A stretch of DNA of 64,000 bases from Nitrospirota bacterium (GCA_040755395.1 JBFMAX010000011.1:62001-126000); one strand, 5' to 3'; shown: positions 34,205 to 43,300, counted from the first letter of the stretch. The notes: a model not told the origin generated them from the sequence alone. Program-made: numbers and translations.

Positions 34205-36954
34205 CAGACGACCGCAGGCTCATTGAGGACTACCTGCCCATCGAGGCCATCAGCGCCGAGGCCTCGCGGGAGAAGTCGGTGCGCAAGGGCCACATCTCGA
34301 CGCTGCACCTCTGGTGGGCGCGGCGTCCCCTGGTCGCCTGCCGGGCGGCGGTGTACGGGGCGCTGGTGCCGGCGAGTCGGTTTCGCCCGGCGAATGGGCC
34401 CGAGGACAAGCGCGAAAGCCTGACCCGTGCCAACGCGGCGAAGTTCGTGGAGCGGCTCTGCCAGTACCCGGGCTCGCCGCAGACCATCGCCGAGGCGCAG
34501 AAGCACATCCTTGAAGCCCACGCCGAACGGCTCTCGGTCGAGACCGGAAAGCCGGTCACAGTCGACGACATCGTCGAAGGGCGGGCGCCAAGGCCCAAGG
34601 TGCTGGACATGTTCGCGGGGGGCGGCGCCATCCCACTCGAGGCGCTGCGGCTAGGGTGCGAGGCCTACGCGCTCGATCTCAACCCCGTCGCCCATATCAT
34701 CGAGCTTTGCACGCTCGTCTACCCCCAGAAGTACGGGAAGCCGGACCCCAGCGCGCGAGGCATGACCGGACCCAAGAACGCCAGTGGCGAGACGACATGG
34801 GGTGGCCTGGCCAAAGAGGTCCGCTACTGGGGTGAGTGGGTCCTCACGAAGGTCAAGGCCGAGATCGGCGACCTTTACCCGTTGATCCCCGACCCAGCTG
34901 CAAAAGGCACGAAGCCGCTCCAGCAGGCGGAGATGTGGCAAGCGAAGGAAGACGTTCCGCCGGGGTACCTCGTGCCGGTCGCCTACCTCTGGACGCGCAC
35001 CGTGCGCTGCAAGAACCCGACTTGCGGGGCGACCGTCCCGCTCGTGCGCCAGACGTGGCTGTGCAAAAAGAAGGACCGTTACGTGGCGCTCAAGATGGTG
35101 GCGCCCAAGGGCCACAAGCAGGTGCGCTTCGAGGTGGTCGAGAGCCACACTGAAAAAGGTCTCGGCTTCGATCCGGCAGGCTTCTCTAAGGGCGGCAACG
35201 CCACCTGCCCGTTCTGTGGGACGGTGGCGGACAGCGATTACGTGAAGGCCGAAGGACAGGCGGGACGCCTGTCGTCCCACCAGATGATGGCCATCGTCTG
35301 CACGAGGCCCGGTGAGAAAGGGAAGATTTACCTTTCCGCCGATGACTACCCCCAGTTCCGACCGGATGACGAGGCGATCCGCAAGCGTATCCAGGCGCTA
35401 TGCCAGCGCACGGGGTTGACGGTGCCGAGCGAACTGATCGAAGCCAACCCCCGTTCAATGGATACGCAACATTTTGGCTTCGAGACATGGAGCGAGCTCT
35501 TCACCCCCCGCCAGATGCTCTGCCTGCTCAGCTTTGCCGCGGCGGTACGAGAGGCGGGAGAACAGGCGTCCCGCCTGTTACAGGACGTGATAGACAGCCG
35601 AGACGGCTGTCGTCCTTCTGAAGAGCGAGAGCGGGCGAAGGCGGTGGCAACGTGCCTTTGCCTTCCGTTGAACAAGCTCGCTGACCTGAATTGTACTCTC
35701 ACGAGATGGAAGCTTGATGCTGAGCTGTGTGTCAATGCTTTTGGCCGACAGGCTCTTCCCATGGTTTGGGACTTTGCTGAGCAAGTACCTTATTCCGGGA
35801 TTGGTGGTTCTTGGCAAAGCCAGCTTGAGCGGACAGTTGTAGGTTGGAATGACGTTTGGAGTTTGGATAAACCCGCCACCGTCACCCGCGGCTCGGCCAC
35901 CGCGCTCCCCTGGCCCGCCGGTTCCTTCGACGCCGTCGTCACCGATCCGCCGTACTATGACAACGTCTCCTACTCGAATCTCTCGGACTTCTTCTACGTC
36001 TGGCTGAAGCGCACCATAGGCCACCTCTACCCGGAGCATTTCGCAGCGGAATGCACGCCGAAGAAGAACGAGATTATCGCAGCCTTCTACCGTCATGGTG
36101 GGAGCAAAGACAAAGCGCGCGCTACCTACGAGCAGATGATGGCCCAGTCGTTTGCCGAGGCGAACCGTGTCCTCAAATCCGGCGGCTCGATGGTTGTCGT
36201 TTATGCCCACAAAACAACCCTTGGCTGGTCCACGCTCGTGGATGCGCTCCGGCAGGCCGGGTTCACCGTCACCGAGGCCTGGCCGCTTGATACAGAGATG
36301 AAATCGCGACTCCTTGCCATGGAAACCGCGTCTCTGGCTTCCAGCATTTTCCTCGTCGCCAGAAAGCGTGACGGCGAAGGGACGGTCTCCTACGAAGACG
36401 AGGTTCACCCCGAGCTGGAGAGAATCGTCCGCGAGCGGGTGGATTCGCTCTGGAAGATGGGGATCACGGGCGCGGACCTCGTGATCGCGGCTGTCGGCGC
36501 GGGGCTCCGGGCCTACACCCGCTTCTCCCGGGTCGAGTACGCCAACGGCGAAGAGGTTCCGGCCGAGAAGTTCCTCGCCGAGGTGGAAGGGGTCGTCCTT
36601 GAAACGCTACTGGAGAAGATCTTCGGCATGCCGGGCAGCGGTGTGGCCGCCGTCGACGGGCCGAGCCGGTTCTACGTGCTCTGGCGCTACGCCTACAAGG
36701 CAGCCGAGATGGAGGCCGGCGAGGCCATCGTCTTCACCTACGGGCAGAACGTGGAGCTCGACGGCCAGAAGGGGCTTTCAACCAGACGCCATGCCCTGCT
36801 CGAAAAGAAGAAGGGGAAGTACCGACTGCGGGACTTTACGGAGCGGGGGAGGACGAGAAACTGGGCTTGCCGGAAGACGGAGGCGCGCCTGCCCCCCTCA
36901 TCGACGCGCTCCACCGCATCCTGTGGCTCGTGGAGAACCAGCCCCGCAACCTGA
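34201..36954 (+). CDS. DUF1156-type adenine-specific DNA methylase, frameshifted near the C-terminus
   Basis: The 917-residue frame starts MTDDRRLIEDYLPIEAIS with KGHISTLHLWWARRPL, the DUF1156 opening. It has the AdoMet-binding motif DMFAGGG (136-142), a zinc-ribbon-like pair of CxxxxC and CPFCG, and the catalytic DPPY at 582-585. After TERG the frame turns into unrelated sequence: a G-run at 36844-36848 has five G where six restore a frame that continues to 37184. A 17-bp palindromic repeat is embedded twice, and 35660-35870 has lower GC than its surroundings. The methylase probably marks host DNA in the island's defence system. Confidence 0.85.
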   Translation: MTDDRRLIEDYLPIEAISAEASREKSVRKGHISTLHLWWARRPLVACRAAVYGALVPASRFRPANGPEDKRESLTRANAAKFVERLCQYPGSPQTIAEAQKHILEAHAERLSVETGKPVTVDDIVEGRAPRPKVLDMFAGGGAIPLEALRLGCEAYALDLNPVAHIIELCTLVYPQKYGKPDPSARGMTGPKNASGETTWGGLAKEVRYWGEWVLTKVKAEIGDLYPLIPDPAAKGTKPLQQAEMWQAKEDVPPGYLVPVAYLWTRTVRCKNPTCGATVPLVRQTWLCKKKDRYVALKMVAPKGHKQVRFEVVESHTEKGLGFDPAGFSKGGNATCPFCGTVADSDYVKAEGQAGRLSSHQMMAIVCTRPGEKGKIYLSADDYPQFRPDDEAIRKRIQALCQRTGLTVPSELIEANPRSMDTQHFGFETWSELFTPRQMLCLLSFAAAVREAGEQASRLLQDVIDSRDGCRPSEERERAKAVATCLCLPLNKLADLNCTLTRWKLDAELCVNAFGRQALPMVWDFAEQVPYSGIGGSWQSQLERTVVGWNDVWSLDKPATVTRGSATALPWPAGSFDAVVTDPPYYDNVSYSNLSDFFYVWLKRTIGHLYPEHFAAECTPKKNEIIAAFYRHGGSKDKARATYEQMMAQSFAEANRVLKSGGSMVVVYAHKTTLGWSTLVDALRQAGFTVTEAWPLDTEMKSRLLAMETASLASSIFLVARKRDGEGTVSYEDEVHPELERIVRERVDSLWKMGITGADLVIAAVGAGLRAYTRFSRVEYANGEEVPAEKFLAEVEGVVLETLLEKIFGMPGSGVAAVDGPSRFYVLWRYAYKAAEMEAGEAIVFTYGQNVELDGQKGLSTRRHALLEKKKGKYRLRDFTERGRTRNWACRKTEARLPPSSTRSTASCGSWRTSPAT
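35256..35272. repeat. 17-bp element ACAGGCGGGACGCCTGT inside the methylase gene
   Basis: A partly palindromic 17-mer with the opposite-strand form ACAGGCGTCCCGCCTGT at 35562-35578. Both are in frame in the coding sequence. They resemble dispersed palindromic repeats that insert without breaking the frame. Confidence 0.55.
35562..35610. repeat. Palindromic insert in the methylase gene
   Basis: The 17-mer ACAGGCGTCCCGCCTGT (35562-35578) is followed by ACAGCCGAGACGGCTGT (35594-35610), whose arms pair perfectly around AGA. Together they write about 16 residues (ASRLLQDVIDSRDGCR region) that look foreign to the family, consistent with insertion of a repeat cassette. Confidence 0.5.
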
Positions 36955-37184
36955 ACCGCTTCCTCGACGAGGCCCGGCCTGATCGAGAGCGCTTGCGTCT
37001 CGTGGCCCAAGCACTGGCGGGGACCGCCCTCGCGGGCAAGAAGGACGATGGCGCGGAACACACGGTTGCCACGACGGCCGCTGAGCAGGCGGCCCTGAAG
37101 AAGCTGGTCGCCAACTGGCGGACCTTGATAGACCAGCGGCTTGCGGCAGATGAGGGCACGCTCTTCGACACGGGGAGGAAGTAG
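36850..37184 (+). pseudogene. Out-of-frame C-terminal remnant of the DUF1156 methylase
   Basis: This frame reads EDEKLGLPEDGGAPAPLIDALHRILWLVE and continues to a stop at 37184. The segment DALHRILWLVENQP...LDEARPD is what DUF1156 proteins show at their C-terminus. One extra G in the run at 36844-36848 would join it to the upstream frame. Either the gene is broken, or the run was miscalled, or the ribosome slips. A TTG at 36867 could start it separately, but no RBS is evident. Confidence 0.7.
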
Positions 37185-37205
37185 GATGGGGGTCGAAGAA
37201 TAACC

Positions 37206-37907
37206 ATGCCTTACCAAGCCAGAATCGTCTGCCTCGCCAACTCGAGAAAGCCACCGTCCGGCCGCTGTGTGGCAGGACGCGAAGTGGCCAGTGGTGGGTT
37301 TGGCCGGTGGATTCGCCCAGTCAGCGCGCGGCCGACTCGCGAAGTCTCTGAAGAGGAGCGCAGGTATGAAGACGGGCGCGATGTCAGGATTCTTGACGTC
37401 GTCGAGGTTCCGCTGTTGCAGCACGAGCCAGAATGCCACCAGCATGAAAACCATGTGATCGATGCGGAACGCTACTGGCAGCTTGCCAGCCGGGTAACGT
37501 GGCGCGACATCCAAAACGCCGTTGAGGATCCTGCCGGTCCGCTGTGGCTCAACGGATACTCGAGCTCGAACGGGCTGAACGACCGAGTTCCCGAGAACGA
37601 GGCGGTCCGACTCACGCGATCCTTGTATCTGGTGCGGCCAGAGCGCCTTTCATTGGCGGTCGTAGCCGAAGGTGGAGATTTCGGACCACGGCGGCGTCGC
37701 GTGCGGGCCGAGTTTCAGCTTTGCGGACATTCCTATCGTCTCGTGGTCACAGATCCATGGATCGAACAGCGATTGCTTTCAGGTGGGCAAGTGCGAGGGA
37801 TCGACGAGGCACTTGTATGCGTAAGCCTTGGGGAAGTCTTCCACGGCTACGCCTACAAGCTCGCGGCCACTGTGATCACCTCGGACCGTGCAGATGGTAA
37901 ATCATGA
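37206..37907 (+). CDS. Dual-OB-domain-like protein
   Basis: The 233-residue protein starts [26 protein letters not shown] with [22 protein letters not shown]. This resembles the small family called dual OB-containing domain, found next to DUF488 genes. Later come [16 protein letters not shown] and [20 protein letters not shown] folds suggest nucleic acid or nucleotide binding, but no catalytic motif is evident. It overlaps the following DUF488 gene by 4 bp. Confidence 0.65.
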   Translation: MPYQARIVCLANSRKPPSGRCVAGREVASGGFGRWIRPVSARPTREVSEEERRYEDGRDVRILDVVEVPLLQHEPECHQHENHVIDAERYWQLASRVTWRDIQNAVEDPAGPLWLNGYSSSNGLNDRVPENEAVRLTRSLYLVRPERLSLAVVAEGGDFGPRRRRVRAEFQLCGHSYRLVVTDPWIEQRLLSGGQVRGIDEALVCVSLGEVFHGYAYKLAATVITSDRADGKS

Positions 37908-38524
37908 ACGACGTGCTCTACACCATCGGCCACTCGACACACACGGCGGAGAAGGTCATCGAACTCCTGCGGCAACATGGCGTTACCGCAGTGGCCGATG
38001 TGCGGTCTCAGCCGTACAGCCGGATGAATCCGCAGTTCAATCGGGAGCCGTTCAGCTCGCGGCTGAAGGATGCGGGGATTGCCTACGTGTTTCTCGGCCG
38101 GGAGCTTGGGGCGCGTTCCGAGGACCGATCCTGCTACGAGAACGGAAAGGTCCGATACGACCTCCTGGCACGTACGCCCCTCTTTGCGGCTGGGCTGGAA
38201 CGTATCCTCCGCGGCATGAAGACGCAGACGATCGCGCTCATGTGCGCCGAAAAGGACCCGATCACTTGCCATCGCGCAATTCTGATTTGCCGACATCTCG
38301 CCAGCCGTGAAGTGGAGATCGCACATATCCTCGAAGATGGACGCCTCGAGAGCCAGGACGAAGCCGTTTTGCGTCTTCTTCGGGAGCTCGGACTTTCCGA
38401 GCCAGATCTTTTTCGGAGTCGTGATGAAGCGGTTGCCGAGGCCTATGCGCGACGTGGCGAGCAGATCGCGTATATGGAATCCTGGTCGACAGAAAAGCAG
38501 AAGAGCCGAGGAGTCGCTCGGTGA
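37904..38524 (+). CDS. DUF488 protein, long form
   Basis: The 206-residue protein has the DUF488 pattern [35 protein letters not shown] and [16 protein letters not shown], the last with a conserved Cys and CHR. An extra C-terminal region of about 60 residues is Arg/Glu-rich. DUF488 proteins are common in defence islands and their biochemical role is unknown. The gene overlaps both neighbours by 4 bp, so it sits in a tight translational chain. Confidence 0.85.
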   Translation: MNDVLYTIGHSTHTAEKVIELLRQHGVTAVADVRSQPYSRMNPQFNREPFSSRLKDAGIAYVFLGRELGARSEDRSCYENGKVRYDLLARTPLFAAGLERILRGMKTQTIALMCAEKDPITCHRAILICRHLASREVEIAHILEDGRLESQDEAVLRLLRELGLSEPDLFRSRDEAVAEAYARRGEQIAYMESWSTEKQKSRGVAR

Positions 38525-38955
38525 AGCTTTATACCATTGGGTTCACGAAGACCACAGCGGAGTCTTTTTTCACCCGGCTCACCAAGGCCGGCGTGAAGAA
38601 GGTCATTGACGTGCGGCTCAATAACGTTTCTCAGCTCGCCGCATTCGCCAAGAAAGACGATCTGCGGTATTTCCTGCGAGCCATCTGCGGGATCGAATAC
38701 GAGCATAGGCCGGAACTGGCGCCGACCCAGGACATGCTGGACGAATACAAGAAGCGTCGCGGCGGGTGGGAACGATATGAGGATAGGTTCCTCAGATTGA
38801 TGGCCGAACGCAGGATCGAGGAGACGGTTTCGCGCTCCGCGGTGGATGAAGCATGCCTGCTCTGCAGCGAGGACAAACCGCATCACTGCCATCGTCGGCT
38901 TGTCGCGGAGTATTTGAAGAAGAACTGGGGTGACCTGGAGATCATTCATCTATGA
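38521..38955 (+). CDS. DUF488 protein, short form
   Basis: The 144-residue protein has [37 protein letters not shown] and LLCSEDKPHHCHRRLVAEYL, again with the conserved Cys and CHR. It is distinct in sequence from the preceding DUF488 protein and shorter, so the two are not a recent duplication. The DUF499 gene starts 41 bp after its stop. Confidence 0.85.
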   Translation: MKLYTIGFTKTTAESFFTRLTKAGVKKVIDVRLNNVSQLAAFAKKDDLRYFLRAICGIEYEHRPELAPTQDMLDEYKKRRGGWERYEDRFLRLMAERRIEETVSRSAVDEACLLCSEDKPHHCHRRLVAEYLKKNWGDLEIIHL

Positions 38956-38995
38956 GAATTGGCAAGCTGGATCGGCCAGTTATGGAGGCACGCCC

Positions 38996-41899
38996 TTGAG
39001 CACCCGAGCCCTTCGCCCGTGGACCGATCTCGTGAAGTTGCACCCCGATGTCGAAGGAGGTGCGCTCACAGAGGCGGTCTTCGCCATCGATCTCGGGGCC
39101 ATCGCCGCGGGCGATCCGAACGTCCCCGTTGTGAACCGCGACCCTGAGGCCTTCTTCCGCGCGACCTACCTGACGGCCGACCTGCAGAAGCTCCTCGAGG
39201 AGGTGCTGGCGTCGCTCGCCGGAAAGTCGGGCTACAACCGCGTCCTCAAGCTCCGAACCCCCTTCGGAGGAGGCAAGTCACACACCCTCGCGTCGCTCCT
39301 CCATGCCGCGCGAAAGCCGGAGGTCCTCGACGGCGTCCCCGAAGCGAAGGGCTTCGCCACGCCCAAGAACGTCGCCGTTGCCGTGTTCGATGGAGAGAAG
39401 TTCGACGCCCGCAACGGGAAGGAGCTCGACGGCGGCCGGACGATCCGTACGATGTGGGGTTGGATCGCCTGGCAAATCGACCCGGAGCGGGCGTTTCCCA
39501 TCGTGGCGGACCACGACCAGGATCGCGTCGCGCCGGGCGGCGATGTAATCCGGGACCTCCTCTCCAAAGGGGCAGGTGGACGCCCGGTGCTCCTGCTGCT
39601 CGACGAGGTCCTGAAGTACATGGAGCGGGCGGCCGCTGTGAGCGTGCTCGACTCGACCCTCCAGCGGCAGGCCAAGGACTTCTTCCAGAACCTGACCGTC
39701 GAGGTCGCGGGGAGCACGAACGCGGCGCTCGTCTACTCGCTCACCTGGAGCGCCCGGGAGGCGTTGGGGAACGTCGCCTTGCTCGCCGAGATCGACAAGC
39801 TTGCCGCGCGCGTCGACCAGCTTCGGGAGCCGGTCACCGGGGACGAGATTCTACCAATCCTGCAGCGTCGGCTCCTCGGGGCTCCTCCGGACCCTATCGT
39901 CGCCACGGAGGTCGCGACCGCCTATCAAGATGTCGTCACAGGGATGAAGCGGGCCTATGCCGAAACGCCAGCCGACCGGCAGCAGGCCGAGGAGGAAGGA
40001 CGTCTCCTGCGCGACCGGATGCGCGCCGCGTACCCGTTCCACCCCGCGCTGATCGACGTGATGAGGGAGAGGTGGACGGCCGTGGATGCCTTCCAGAGGA
40101 CAAGGGGCGCGCTCCGCTTCCTCGCCTCCTGCATGCACTCGCTCAAGGCACACGGCGGTGCCCAGCCCCTCTTGGGACCCGGCGACGTGCCGCTCAAGGA
40201 TGTGGATGTCCGGGTCAAGATGCTGAAGGAACTGGGCGTCCAGAACGACTACGACCCGGTGATCACCGCGGACATCGAGGGGCCGAACGCGCGGGCCAAG
40301 CGGATCGACGAGCGGATGGCGCGGGAGACGCCCGCGCTGGCGAGCGTGAAGCCGGCAACGCGCCTTGCCACCGCCATACTTCTGTACTCGTTCGGTGGCC
40401 TTCGGCGAGAAGGAGCCGGAGACTCGGAAACGCTTCCTCCGGGAGTGACCGAGAGCGAGCTCCTCGCGGCCTGCGTGGGGCCTGACTTGGACAACATCAC
40501 GGCAACAGCGGTGCTGTCCGAGCTCCGCAACGCCTGCCTCTACCTCCACTATGACGGCGTCCGCTACTGCTTCAAGAAGGACCCCAACGTCACGAAGCTG
40601 ATCGAGGACGCGGAGCAGACCGTCTCCCGCGAGGAGGCCCAGTCCAAAGGGCGCGGCCCCGTCCGAGACAAGATCAAGGAAATGCTCGACGCGCGGCTCG
40701 CGGGACACCACACGGCCGTCGTGTGGCCTGGGAAGAGCCAGGAGATCCCTGATGAAGATCCCCGCTTCCTGGTCGTCTACCTCCCGCTGGAGTTCGCGGG
40801 GGAGAGCAAGGCCGACCAGGAGCGTCTGGCCAAGGAGTACCTCTCGAAGCATGGCGATAAGCCCAGGCGCTACCGGAACGGTCTTGGGCTCGCCATCCCC
40901 GACAAGAGGCAGATCGAGGCGCTCCGTCGAGCGGTCCGCTACCTCCTCGCCATCGAGCGGGTGGACGCGAAGAAGCAACAATTGCGCTTGACCAAGGACC
41001 AGTTGGACCAGCTAAAAGAACGGAAGCGTACCGAGGAGGCTGCGGCGGAGTCCTGCTTCCGCGACCTGTACGCGGCGGTGTGGTTGCCGCGCGTCGAGAA
41101 TGGGGGGATCGACGTCGAACGGGTGGAACGAGGGGGCCGGCCGCTTCAGGCTACCGGCATTCACGAACGGATCATGGAGCTCCTCACGAGTGTCGGGACT
41201 CCCCGCGTGCATGGCAGCGTCACGCCGCGAAAGATCGCGGATCGGGTGAAGCTGGGAGAGCCGGTTCCCCAAGGCGGGGCGCCCGTGCTGGGTCTCAAGG
41301 CGTCCGAGATCCTGGAATCCTTTTTCAGAGACATCGCTCCCCCGCGCCTGGAGTCTTCCGGCGTTCTTCGGAAGGCCATCGCCCGGGGAGTCACAGAAGG
41401 AACCTTCGCCTACACGAGCGGCCCGCAACCTGCCCTTGGCGCGGATGGAAAGTTCCAGGTGAGCCGCGATAAGGTCGTGGTCGGACGGGCCCTTGCCGAA
41501 GACGAGGTGGATTTCGAATCCGGCTTCCTGATGGTCCCTGGGGCCGTTCCTGATGCGGTGACCTCGCCGGGGGCTCCGCCGACCGTACCTGGCATGCCGG
41601 CTCCCACTCCCGGAACACCCACGCAACCTGCGGCTCCCGGCGGCGCTCCGGCCCCGATCCCGGGTGCGCCCGTCGCCGGACGGCAGAGCACCGTCCGCCT
41701 TGCCTTCAAGGCCACGAGAGACCAAATCTTCAAGGCGTTCCCGGCTATCGCCAACCTCGCCGACGAGTCGGATGAAGGCAAGGTCAAGGTGAATGTCGAA
41801 GGGACTTCTGCAAAGGGCTTCGACCCTTCATGGCTTCGCAACGCGGTCTACGAACCACTGGACGAGGCGGACATCGAGAAGCTCCCCGATGATCGATAG
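38996..41899 (+). CDS. DUF499-type ATPase
   Basis: A TTG start 8 bp after GGAGG gives 967 aa (an in-frame upstream start is less likely). Motifs are PFGGGKSHTL with Walker A Lys94, LLLLDEVLKYM with D203/E204 (Walker B), NLTVEVAGSTNAALVYSL (sensor-like) and ENGGIDVER later. A Pro/Gly/Ala-rich linker lies near residues 860-905 (PGAPPTVPGMPAPTPG). DUF499 ATPases occur with DUF1156 methylases and helicases in archaeal and bacterial islands. The protein probably acts with the methylase and helicase on DNA. Confidence 0.87.
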   Translation: MSTRALRPWTDLVKLHPDVEGGALTEAVFAIDLGAIAAGDPNVPVVNRDPEAFFRATYLTADLQKLLEEVLASLAGKSGYNRVLKLRTPFGGGKSHTLASLLHAARKPEVLDGVPEAKGFATPKNVAVAVFDGEKFDARNGKELDGGRTIRTMWGWIAWQIDPERAFPIVADHDQDRVAPGGDVIRDLLSKGAGGRPVLLLLDEVLKYMERAAAVSVLDSTLQRQAKDFFQNLTVEVAGSTNAALVYSLTWSAREALGNVALLAEIDKLAARVDQLREPVTGDEILPILQRRLLGAPPDPIVATEVATAYQDVVTGMKRAYAETPADRQQAEEEGRLLRDRMRAAYPFHPALIDVMRERWTAVDAFQRTRGALRFLASCMHSLKAHGGAQPLLGPGDVPLKDVDVRVKMLKELGVQNDYDPVITADIEGPNARAKRIDERMARETPALASVKPATRLATAILLYSFGGLRREGAGDSETLPPGVTESELLAACVGPDLDNITATAVLSELRNACLYLHYDGVRYCFKKDPNVTKLIEDAEQTVSREEAQSKGRGPVRDKIKEMLDARLAGHHTAVVWPGKSQEIPDEDPRFLVVYLPLEFAGESKADQERLAKEYLSKHGDKPRRYRNGLGLAIPDKRQIEALRRAVRYLLAIERVDAKKQQLRLTKDQLDQLKERKRTEEAAAESCFRDLYAAVWLPRVENGGIDVERVERGGRPLQATGIHERIMELLTSVGTPRVHGSVTPRKIADRVKLGEPVPQGGAPVLGLKASEILESFFRDIAPPRLESSGVLRKAIARGVTEGTFAYTSGPQPALGADGKFQVSRDKVVVGRALAEDEVDFESGFLMVPGAVPDAVTSPGAPPTVPGMPAPTPGTPTQPAAPGGAPAPIPGAPVAGRQSTVRLAFKATRDQIFKAFPAIANLADESDEGKVKVNVEGTSAKGFDPSWLRNAVYEPLDEADIEKLPDDR

Positions 41900-42047
41900 G
41901 CCTATGGGTCTAGGATCAAGCGATCTGCGGGATAGACCGCAAGATGTTGACCTGCTGTTGGTATTCAAGCTGCGGATGGAGCGACCGCTCTGTATGAAGA
42001 AGCTAGATCTGTACTGTTTTCCTTCACGCTGCCAGCGGGCCTGACCA

Positions 42048-43094
42048 ATGCCAGATCAACGCTCTCCCTCGCATGACGATCGTTGGGGCGGACATGTGCC
42101 CTGGGCGCTTCGTTATCCCGTCATCTCGACCAGGGGAGACTATCGAACGTTCCTCACGATGCTAAGCGAGAGGTTGTATCAGTTGTTTCTGTACAACGAG
42201 TGCCAAATTTCAAACGTAAGCCATTTTGGCGCTCGCTTAGCTTCTGAGTCCCTGATGCGATACCGTCATGATGCAAAACCAGCGTTCGCTCTCAGGATCA
42301 AGACCTACTTTTCGCCTGAAACGCTAGATTGTGAGGCCAGGTCCAAGTCATACGAGGATCAGGAAGAACGAGAAGTCAATAGGCTTCAACGCGAATATAA
42401 TCTCGTAGCAATTCCTGGACACGGGTACAATTCTGAGAAAGCCCAACAGCTTCACGGCGAATTGCAGATTGCTCAAATGAAAGCTTCCGTCTCGCGTACC
42501 TCACGCATCAAAGACCATTGGAATCAGTTACTCCCTGATCGTCTTGAGGTCCTGCAGTGTTTGCTATCTTTACTCGCCCAAGACGGACGCCATGAAGCTC
42601 TTGACTCATTCCAGCGTGACATTCGCCGTTTCATGGCGGACAGCGGCGTGCAGCTTAACATCAAGGGGAATCCACCCTTGATCCTACCGCTTGAAGAACC
42701 CTTGCTGCAGAAGGAAGTCCTTGACAAAGTTCTACCTCGATTGGAGGCAACATTCCCTGAAAGGGCAAGGGATCTGGGCAGCGCATACCACGACCTGCTT
42801 AAAGGAGTGGACACCAATACCGTATTCGGGAATGCCTTTAAAGCGCTCGAAGAACTTGCTCGCAACCTCACAGGTGATGGATCACTAAAGCTGAGTGATC
42901 GGGCAGCCCTTGAAAAGCACTTCCCGAAGCTACACGGAACCATCAGAGCATCCATCCTCAAGCTTGCTGGCCACAGGGGAGATGAAGGTGCACATGGGCG
43001 GAAAGGGCCTGACGAATGGGAAATCCGGTATCTGCTTCTGAGTATCTGTAACGTCGCCCTGCTACTGTTGGAGTACAAGGACCACTGTGGCTAA
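42048..43094 (+). CDS. Putative abortive-infection-like protein with HEPN-type motif
   Basis: The 348-residue protein is rich in Arg/Gln/Lys and lower in GC than most neighbours. The C-terminus has LHGTIRASILKLAGHRGDEGAHGRKGPDEW, where R310-x5-H316 fits the R-x4-6-H motif of HEPN RNases, followed by LLLSICNVALLLLEY, as in Abi-C domains. The N-terminal two thirds is not recognised. It lies 148 bp after the DUF499 gene and may be an independent defence gene. The RBS is weak, so the start is uncertain. Confidence 0.55.
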   Translation: MPDQRSPSHDDRWGGHVPWALRYPVISTRGDYRTFLTMLSERLYQLFLYNECQISNVSHFGARLASESLMRYRHDAKPAFALRIKTYFSPETLDCEARSKSYEDQEEREVNRLQREYNLVAIPGHGYNSEKAQQLHGELQIAQMKASVSRTSRIKDHWNQLLPDRLEVLQCLLSLLAQDGRHEALDSFQRDIRRFMADSGVQLNIKGNPPLILPLEEPLLQKEVLDKVLPRLEATFPERARDLGSAYHDLLKGVDTNTVFGNAFKALEELARNLTGDGSLKLSDRAALEKHFPKLHGTIRASILKLAGHRGDEGAHGRKGPDEWEIRYLLLSICNVALLLLEYKDHCG

Positions 43095-43122
43095 GTTCTC
43101 GCCATACCAGTCTGGCAGGGAC

Positions 43123-43151
43123 GATTTAAGGGGTCGAGATTTAAGGGGTCG
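43123..43151. repeat. Tandem 14-bp repeat GATTTAAGGGGTCG
   Basis: Two exact copies, 43123-43136 and 43138-43151, separated by one A. The second is followed by GGAGTCGTTTCTGAGG. Such ttaaggggtcg(g)gagtcgtt strings occur next to REP-associated transposases in other bacteria; no transposase is seen here. It marks the right flank of the island. Confidence 0.5.
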
Positions 43152-43189
43152 GGAGTCGTTTCTGAGGCGCGAGGAAGGGGAATAGGCTT

Positions 43190-43264
43190 ACGCAAGGGGC
43201 GTGACAGGCGCTCAAGCGGCGGGAAGGCGACGATCACGGGCCTTGTGACTCGAAAAAGGTTCGA
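43190..43264 (-). repeat. 75-bp island-flanking inverted repeat, right copy
   Basis: It is the reverse complement of 27993-28067 at 61 of 75 positions by hand, without gaps. Both copies lie just outside the island genes: the left one 600 bp before the HTH gene and the right one 95 bp after the HEPN-like gene. Confidence 0.7.
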
Positions 43265-43300
43265 GCGCGCTGCAAGAGGGATCCGCTAAGTGCAAGACAC

